Shown here: piece by piece, positions 56,997 to 64,000 of the stretch
Position numbering within the stretch: position 1 is the first letter of the stretch
How the letters are laid out: each line of letters opens with the position of its first letter
Translations under genes and position numbers: made by a program
Notes under the pieces: generated by a model
Database searches by the model: none
The model's input: only the letters and a program-made list of their open reading frames with translations
What the model was told of the DNA's origin: nothing
NCBI RefSeq assembly: GCF_020283565.1
Contig: NC_060065.1
Location: 20,002,866 to 20,066,865 of the forward strand
From: Trifolium pratense
Lineage: Eukaryota > Streptophyta > Magnoliopsida > Fabales > Fabaceae
Reading direction: 5' to 3'
Length of the DNA: 64,000 nt

Positions 56997-59900
56997 ATGG
57001 ATATTTTATCAAATCCTTATCTTTTTACAGCTTTGTCTGCATCTTTAATTATTTTGTTGGTTCAATTTCTATTGAGAAAATTGATCAAAAGCAATAATAG
57101 CATGAAGAAGAAGTATCATCCTATTGCTGGAACTGTGTTTAATCAGTTGATGAATTTCAACAGACTTCATCATTATATGACTGATCTTGCAAGAAAGTAC
57201 AAGACATACAGGTTGCTTAACTTCTTCAGAAATGAAGTTTATACTGCAGATCCATGTAATGTTGAGTATATACTCAAAACCAATTTTGGCAATTATGGAA
57301 AGGTATATCTATACTTTATTAAATGGCTATAGTATATTTTGGTGATAATTGTCATTGGCTTTTACTTTTGGAGTGGATATTGTTTTTGTTGGATTAACTC
57401 GAAGTTTTAACTCCAAATATCAAATGTCTCTGAGTTGTATTTTAGAGTGTATTCGGATAGAGTAATTAAAAAACACTTAAAAATTTAAGGAATTCAAATG
57501 AATCTCTTTGAATTATCTTTCATTTATAGATTTGTGTCTGGATAAATTAATAGAAAATTTCATTGTAGTTTGGGCTACTTTTAAAAATTTGAAAAGTTTT
57601 GGGTCAAATTTAAATTTGAAAACATGGATTAATCTGCAATTTTTACAAAATTAAACACCAATTTGAAGGAAAAGGGGGGCCTTTTGCAATTTTTGAAAAT
57701 TTTGGGGGTCTATTTGCAATTTTTTAAAGCTCATAGGGGTCAGTTTGAAAATTTTGACACATTTGAGAGGAAGAAATTTCAGATTCCTAATTTTTAGGTT
57801 TTATTTGAAATTCCTTAAATTTGACATGTACAAAATATATATTTTATAAATCCTATTTTAAAAATTCTTCAAATTAACCATCCAAACAAGATAAGTTTAG
57901 ATAGAAGAATTTAAATTCCCTAAAAATATTACTTTATCTCAAAATATTTCGTCATCCAAATTCCAAACACACTCTTAGAGAATGAATGGATATTTTAGAT
58001 GTATATATTGGTAATGTCGATTCTATTGATAAGGGTCTTTTTTATTTGTTCAATGAATTGCCACATATATCATCCGGTTAGAGGTGGGAACAGGCCAGGC
58101 CGGCCTACATGGCCTTAAGGCCTAGCCTACATAGGCTCAGGCCAGGCCAGCCTATTTCTTTAAATAGAGCAGGCCAATGCTTTTTTATAAGCCTATTTAG
58201 CTAAAAAGGCCAGGCCGCAGGCCATTAAAAAAGCCTTTGAGGCCTACTAGGCCGGCCTATTTAAGTTAACATGAATAATATTTTTATTACGATTATTATT
58301 TATATATTAAAATTTATACTTTGATTAAATTATAAATCTATTAACTTTTTAAGTAATTTAAGTTTATTAATCTACATTAGTTTTTAACATATATAAATGT
58401 ATTATTATAAACTAGAATTGAAATATGATGACATATATAGTCAAATTCTCTAAAATATCAAATGGAACATTATTTTATTAGTTCATAAGTATATTTCAAA
58501 ATAAATATAATTATTTATTTAAATATGTTCATATGAAATAGACTTTTAAACAGGCTAACAGGCCACATCAGACTTTCAAAAGGCCAGGCTCAGGCCTAGA
58601 ATTTAAGCCTATGATAGGCCACAGGCCAGGCTCAGACCTTCGATTTTTTGACAGGCCAGGCTCAGGCTTGGCAAAGCCTAGCTCGGCCTAGCCTATTCCC
58701 ACCTCTACATCCGGTCACTATTATAAGATAGAAAAAAAACTATAGGAATAAAAAAAACCACTTTCATAGTCATTAATAAAGTTGGTTAACTACTTGGCCA
58801 AAATAAGTTGGTTAAGTGCAATTAATTTTCTAGATTTCATGTAAAAAATAAAGCAAATTTACTAAAATGTCTTTTTTTTTATATATTTAGTGAAAAATCT
58901 CATTCAACTACTTGCATTAAAAAAAAAAAAAAAACAAACACCTTCTACAAAATGTTATTGTTAAGAATATAGATAGTTAGTTAATCAACTAGAATTAGTT
59001 GATAGGTTACCAAGTTAGTTAGGAGGTTAGAAAATTAGTTAGGGAATTAGTTACTCCAAATAGATTTTATAAATAAGCTACTCCATTATAATTTTTACTC
59101 ATTCTTTTATCAATCTATATTCATTCAATATGAATTTCTATGAGTATCTTCCTCATGAATACTCTTATGCACTCTATTTTGCTGATATCTATGATCTTTA
59201 TCCCTTCGATTCCATGATTCATAATAGTTATCAAAACCTTGAAATAAAGTAGAAGCAATCTCCACCTTACAAACCAGTTTTGTAGGGTTGAGTTAGCTCA
59301 ACTCTCAATTCTAAAATAGTATTAGAGCCTTCTTCACAATCTGCTGGCCCACCTGCCATCAGATTCTGATCGGGTCTTTCACCATTTAAATCTGCTTCCC
59401 AAGCCCGATAGTAATCTAAATTTTGATTCTAATTAAAAATTTCTATGTAGGGGTTGTACAATTACCACAATTTGAATGATTTACTAGGAGATGGAATTTT
59501 CACAGTTGATGGCGAGAAATGGCGTGAACAAAGGAAGATATCAAGTCATGTATTCTCCACCAAGATGTTAAGGGACTTCAGTACTTTAATATTCAGAACA
59601 AATGCAGCAAAAGTTGCAAATATAGTGTCTGAAGCTGCAAATTCTAACACTAAGATAGAAATCCAAGTGAGTAAAATATATTCCTACCAAGATACTCCTT
59701 CCTATCCTTTTTATAAGAGACAATTTACCTTTTTAAATTTATTGAATAAATAATGTATCTGGTCTATATATATTATTATTTATTCAATGAATCTTAAAAG
59801 GTGAACTTTTTCCTATACAAAGGACCGGTGGAAATACTATTTGTTCCAACCTCAAGTCTACTGCACGGCTAACTCACATGTCGATTAACCTCTTGGCCTC

Positions 59901-62179
59901 AAGGGGCTAAAATATAGTTTACGAACACTTACGCTCATCAAACCACTGAGGCGCCTTTTAACTAAGGACAAAACTGTGAGGGCATATACACAAGACTCAT
60001 AGCAGACAATGGCTTATAAAAACAGCCCGGCGGACTTGGGGTCGGAACACTATCACATATGTTGCCTCCTTTTATCTGATAATATTATCTAATAATTTAT
60101 CTAGGATCTTTTCATGAAATCAACACTGGATTCCATTTTCAAAGTTGCATTTGGAACTGAACTTGACAGCATGTGTGGAACAAATGAAGAAGGGAAGAAT
60201 TTCGCCATTGCTTTCGATTCTGCAAACGCTTTAACGCTTTATCGTTATGTTGACGTCTTCTGGAGGATAAAGAAGTTTCTCAATCTTGGATCAGAGGCCA
60301 CATTAAGAAAGAATGCTCAAATTGTACATGAATTTCTCAATAAGCTAATAACCACTAAAATTGAAGAAATGAGGAATTCAAAGGGTGATTCTGTTGTAAG
60401 TCTACTTTATACAACTATGCAAGTTGATTTCTGGTTATATCCATAATATATTAATATTTGCGCATGTATTTTTCACTTTTACTTGTACTATGCAGAGAAA
60501 AAGTGGAGATATTCTCTCAAGGTTTCTGGAAGTGAAGGATTTTGATACAACATACTTAAGAGATATAATTCTAAACTTTCTTATTGCCGGGAAAGACACG
60601 ACGGCTGCAACACTTTCTTGGTTCATGTATATGCTATGCAAGTATCCTGCAGTACAAGAAAAAGCTGCAGAAGAAGTGAGAAAAGCAACAAACACAAAAA
60701 CAATTAGTAGCTGCACTGAGTTTGTGTTAAGTGTAACAGATGAAGCTATGGAAAAGATGAATTATCTCCATGCAACACTCACAGAAACTCTCAGACTTTA
60801 TCCTGCAGTTCCTGTGGTAAGGCTAACATTGAAGGTGACATGAACTAATGATTTTCAATCCTCAGTCATGAACTAATGATTTTTGTTGATATATGTTGCA
60901 CCGACACTTCAGATTAAAGGTGTGCCTGATTTCTAATACGTGTCAATATCACATACTTACGCATGTAGTTACATTCAACTACTTTTGTTTTGTTTTTCTA
61001 AATTATTATAATGTCTGTGTCAGTGTCAATGTCATATCTAGTGTTAGTGCTTCATAGGATATATCCCTCCACCTTGGATCCTTTATAACCTCTTTAGCCA
61101 ACCATCTTAGGTTAAACTAACAGTTGAGATGTAATACTCGGTTTTTTCTACACCACCCATTGATAATTTGGGGGTATTTACCCCACAACCAATGAGAACA
61201 AGTCATTTGCATGTGAAGTAAAAGTTGGTGGCAAGTTAGTTATGGGTACCACATGTAAATCTACTTATGTGGCCCGTTCTCATTGGTAATTGAGTAAATA
61301 CCCCCAAATTATCAAGGGATAGTATAGGTCTCACCGCAATACTCTCGTCCATTAGAATTATCCAACGGTGGAGGTTTGACTGCAGAGGATCCAAGTTGCA
61401 TATCCCCCATAGTATTATTAAGATTCTTTTCATGCAGGATGCAAAAATTTGCTCTTCTGATGATACATTGCCAGATGGATATAGTGTAAAAAAAGGAGAC
61501 ATGGTGTCTTACCAACCTTATGCAATGGGGAGGATGAAATTCATATGGGGTGATGATGCTGAGGAATTTAAACCAGAAAGATGGCTTGATGAGAATGGCA
61601 TTTTTCTACCAAAGAACCCTTTCAAGTTTACTGCTTTTCAGGTTAGTACAGTTTTAATGTGGACATGTAATGTAACATTTATTAATGGCATTTAAGGTAA
61701 GGATCAATAAAAAGAAATCACATAAGTAGATTTGCATGTAGTACCCGCAATTAACTTTTAACCAACTTTTACTTCACATGCATATGATATGTTCTCGTTA
61801 TTAAGAGATAGTGTAGATAAAACCGACATTATTTATTCAAAGCGACATATGTATCATATGCATGTGAAGTAAATATTGTAGATAAAACCGACATTATTTA
61901 TTCAAACTTGGTGAATATGCCAACTTGTGGATAAAATGTATGCAGTTTCCTTTGGAAAAGCATGCTTATAAATATTGAATTTTGATTGAAATGCAGGCAG
62001 GTCCTCGGATATGCCTAGGAAAGGACTTTGCTTATAGACAGATGAAGATATTCTCAGCTGTTTTATTAGGTTGTTTTCGATTCAAATTGAATGATGAAAA
62101 GAAAAATGTGACTTATAAGACAATGATAACTCTTCACATTGATGGAGGTCTTGAAATCAAAGCCTTACATAGGGATTAG
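56997..62179 (+). CDS. Cytochrome P450 D, CYP704-type
   Basis: Exons: 56997-57302, 59451-59666, 60105-60395, 60496-60816, 61438-61641, 61997-62179, all phase 0, 506 residues. Same exon structure as gene C, and seven residue differences by eye: S40Y, K228R, I253N, F301I, R340T, S349L, S375A (C to D). Anchor, AGKDTT near 302, ETLR near 368, PERW near 424 and heme Cys near 452 are intact. D has the family-typical Ile before AGKDTT, so at that site C is the changed copy. Intron 1 carries a hAT insertion; introns 3 and 4 are the short, uninserted forms. Function is inferred as for the other members. Confidence 0.9.
58079..58707. mobile_element. hAT-type MITE in gene D intron 1
   Basis: 629 bp flanked by the 8-bp duplication CATCCGGT (58071-58078 and 58708-58715). 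Ends TAGAGGTGGGAA and TTCCCACCTCTA are inverted. Both ends are rich in CAGGCC/GGCCTA motifs. Gene C has the empty site at 39638-39645. Confidence 0.93.
59845..60058. repeat. Dispersed repeat in gene D intron 2
   Basis: Copy of 41195-41400. Confidence 0.55.
61150..61325. mobile_element. MITE-like inverted repeat in gene D intron 4
   Basis: Copy of 45034-45209, with the same paired ends. Confidence 0.65.
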
Positions 62180-64000
62180 AAGATGATTCTTTACAAAAAT
62201 ATCAAACTCTATATATTAGCATGAAGTTCTTCAAGAAAATATGCTTATTTTACATGTGATGTGATGATGATGGATAATTATATTCATCGAAATATGCTTA
62301 TTAATAAGAGATATTTGTATCATATGTTGCTTTACTAAGTGTGTGATAAAACTGTTGATATTTTACCTGTAAGTAAGAGTTTCATATTAAATGGAAAAAG
62401 TGAAATTTGAAGGTTTTAGATTAAAATGTTGTATAAATTCATTTATGTGATTGTTTAAGGTCCAATGTGATGAATATCAGACCCCTTTGTCGTGAAATAA
62501 CAGAGCTGAAGAAGAAAAATAACACAATCACAATACAAAAATATAACATGTAAACTCCCAGTCAAAAAAATATAATGCGAAAACTCCAAAAACACGAAAA
62601 AAATCACGACCGTCGTCTAAACCCCAACCAGAGAATTATTACTATGTAAAAAAATTTACAACACATTGTGTTTTCTCACTTTGACTCAATGCCCTAGTAC
62701 AATCACACTCTCGCAAAGCAAATATTTACTACGTAAAGTATTACTGACATGTGCATCTAAAAACAAATAACCTAGGCTCAATATATAGTTTTAGTCTCCC
62801 CCTTGCTTCACCACACTAAGCAATGTGAGACTTCTTTAATACATATTTTTTAACCTCCTTTATTTAAGAGACCCAATGTGAAACTTAAAAATATATATTA
62901 AAATAACAATGGTGGCGGTCAACGCCGAGAACTACCTATCAACGCCGAAGCTTCGCCATCCTCTGTTGTGCTAGGGTCCTGAGCTCCGCCTTGAGCCGTC
63001 ACAGGTGGTGGTCATTGATTTTCGTTGAACATCACTTCTCTTTTTATTATTTATTTATTAAAATTATTAATATACAAGTATTTAAATATTTTTAAGTTTT
63101 CAAAGAAAAATAAAAACTGATTTAGGGTGGTGTAGAAAGAAATTATTTTGGGCTTAGTAAAAAAATTGTTTGGGCCTAGTTAAAAATAATGTTTTGGATT
63201 GATTATACACAAATTTAATTATAAGATAAAATCATATTTTTGAAATAATTAATAAATCTATTTTTTTAATCAATTAATTAGTATATTTTGATTTATTTTT
63301 AAAATTCATATAGATATTTTAATAGATCGATATTGGGTGGACATCCATCCATTTAAAATATCATAATGGATAAATTTGATGGATCATATCTTTAATAGAT
63401 GGATTGGATATTTTAAAGAAAATTTTAGTGGATTCTAAGAAAATTGCTTTTTTCACCCCCCATGTTCCTCTTAAACCCCCCAAAAATCCCAAAATAACCT
63501 TGAATTTGGGGGGTTTAGGAAGCTATGGATCTTAGGATCCGAAATATATTATGTTTGGTTCGTGGGATCCGAAACAAGCCAATTATAGATGGGAACACGT
63601 TTGGGGGGGGTGGGGGGGGCGAAAATTGTGCTTATACGTTGGTTTGGAGTCTACAATCCAAAACCAATTATGTTTGGATTCTGCGAACCGAAATGGTCAC
63701 GAAAATCACAGGTTTGGATCCTGCGAACCGAAATGGTCACGAAAATCACAGGTTTGGATCCTGCGAACCGAAATGGTCACTAAAATTACAGCTTTGGAGT
63801 GTACAGTCCAAAATCAAGTTTTCTGCAGAATTTTTTTACAGTTTTACAGGCCAACATTATGCATGTTCGGAATTTGCTCTTTTGCACTAAATTAAAAGTT
63901 AAAAATAACCATTGTCATTACATACGATAACTTCAAACATAATCAAATAAATCACAACTTCAAACTCTAAAACGTAAATTACAACTTCAAACTTAAAAAC
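62180..64000. other. 3' flank of gene D and window end
   Basis: Matches the gene C flank until about 63437, without the solo LTR, then becomes unique. No gene is seen. The last 350 bases hold a short tandem array. Confidence 0.6.
63670..63800. repeat. 40-bp tandem repeat
   Basis: Three units with a 40-base period (CTGCGAACCGAAATGGTCAC at 63681, 63721 and 63761), plus a degenerate fourth. Similar CGAACCGAA/GGTTTCTGCGAACC motifs occur in the duplicated part of gene A intron 1 (12340-12470 and 21955-22070) and near 30480-31170. Confidence 0.85.

Larger units (their letters stand above)
52613..63437. repeat. Segmental duplication, copy 2
   Basis: Counterpart of 34296-48632. It opens within what was intron 3 of gene B and ends about 1.26 kb after gene D. 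It is shorter than copy 1 because it lacks the MULE, short LTR element, solo LTR and intron 2 insertion, and it has its own hAT insertion and a 115-bp segment near 56550. Confidence 0.95.

Noticed and set aside
11562..62179. P450 cluster read as a biosynthetic operon-like cluster with partner enzymes
   Set aside because: Only CYP704-type paralogues and transposons are present; no other pathway enzymes lie between them, so this is a tandem gene family rather than a mixed metabolic cluster.

Overview
The window is nuclear DNA from a flowering plant, most likely a papilionoid legume close to Medicago or Trifolium. The plant assignment rests on AT-rich, intron-rich genes with GT-AG junctions, plant LINE, Ty1/copia, hAT, Helitron and Stowaway families, and a CYP704-type P450 cluster. 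The legume assignment is inference from the repeat families and gene style. There are no bacterial features.

Layout. (1) 318-8678, minus strand: a gene of about 20 exons for a nucleolin-like RNA-binding protein. It has an acidic/basic N-terminus, three copies of a first RRM, one second RRM and a Gly/Arg-rich tail. Its middle grew by tandem duplication of an exon block. (2) 8679-11561: intergenic, with a small Helitron and a likely LTR relic. (3) 11562-30225, plus strand: P450 gene A (five exons, 510 residues). Its first intron is swollen to 14.4 kb by a 5'-truncated LINE, a complete-looking Ty1/copia element with 355-bp LTRs, and a 2.05-kb duplication of the LINE 3' end. (4) 31628-35208, plus: P450 gene B (five exons, 512 residues), a close tandem paralogue of A. 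(5) 38565-46065, plus: P450 gene C (six exons, 506 residues). (6) 53054-53525: an orphan copy of the last two exons of B. (7) 56997-62179, plus: P450 gene D, a near-identical copy of C with seven residue differences.

Item 6 and gene D exist because one block, from intron 3 of B to downstream of C (about 34296-48632), was copied to about 52613-63437. The two copies differ mainly by transposons present in one and absent from the other. This gives empty and filled sites for a 929-bp Mutator-like element, a 1.6-kb LTR element, a 1275-bp solo LTR and a 629-bp hAT element. The 4 kb between the copies is largely a 3.1-kb hAT-like element with a Helitron, a Harbinger-like element and a Stowaway MITE nested inside.

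All four full P450s keep the membrane anchor, the AGKDTT I-helix motif, ExxR, PERW and the FxxGPRxCLG heme loop. They look like microsomal CYP86-clan, CYP704-type fatty-acid hydroxylases. Gene identities come from motif reading by eye; no database search was run.
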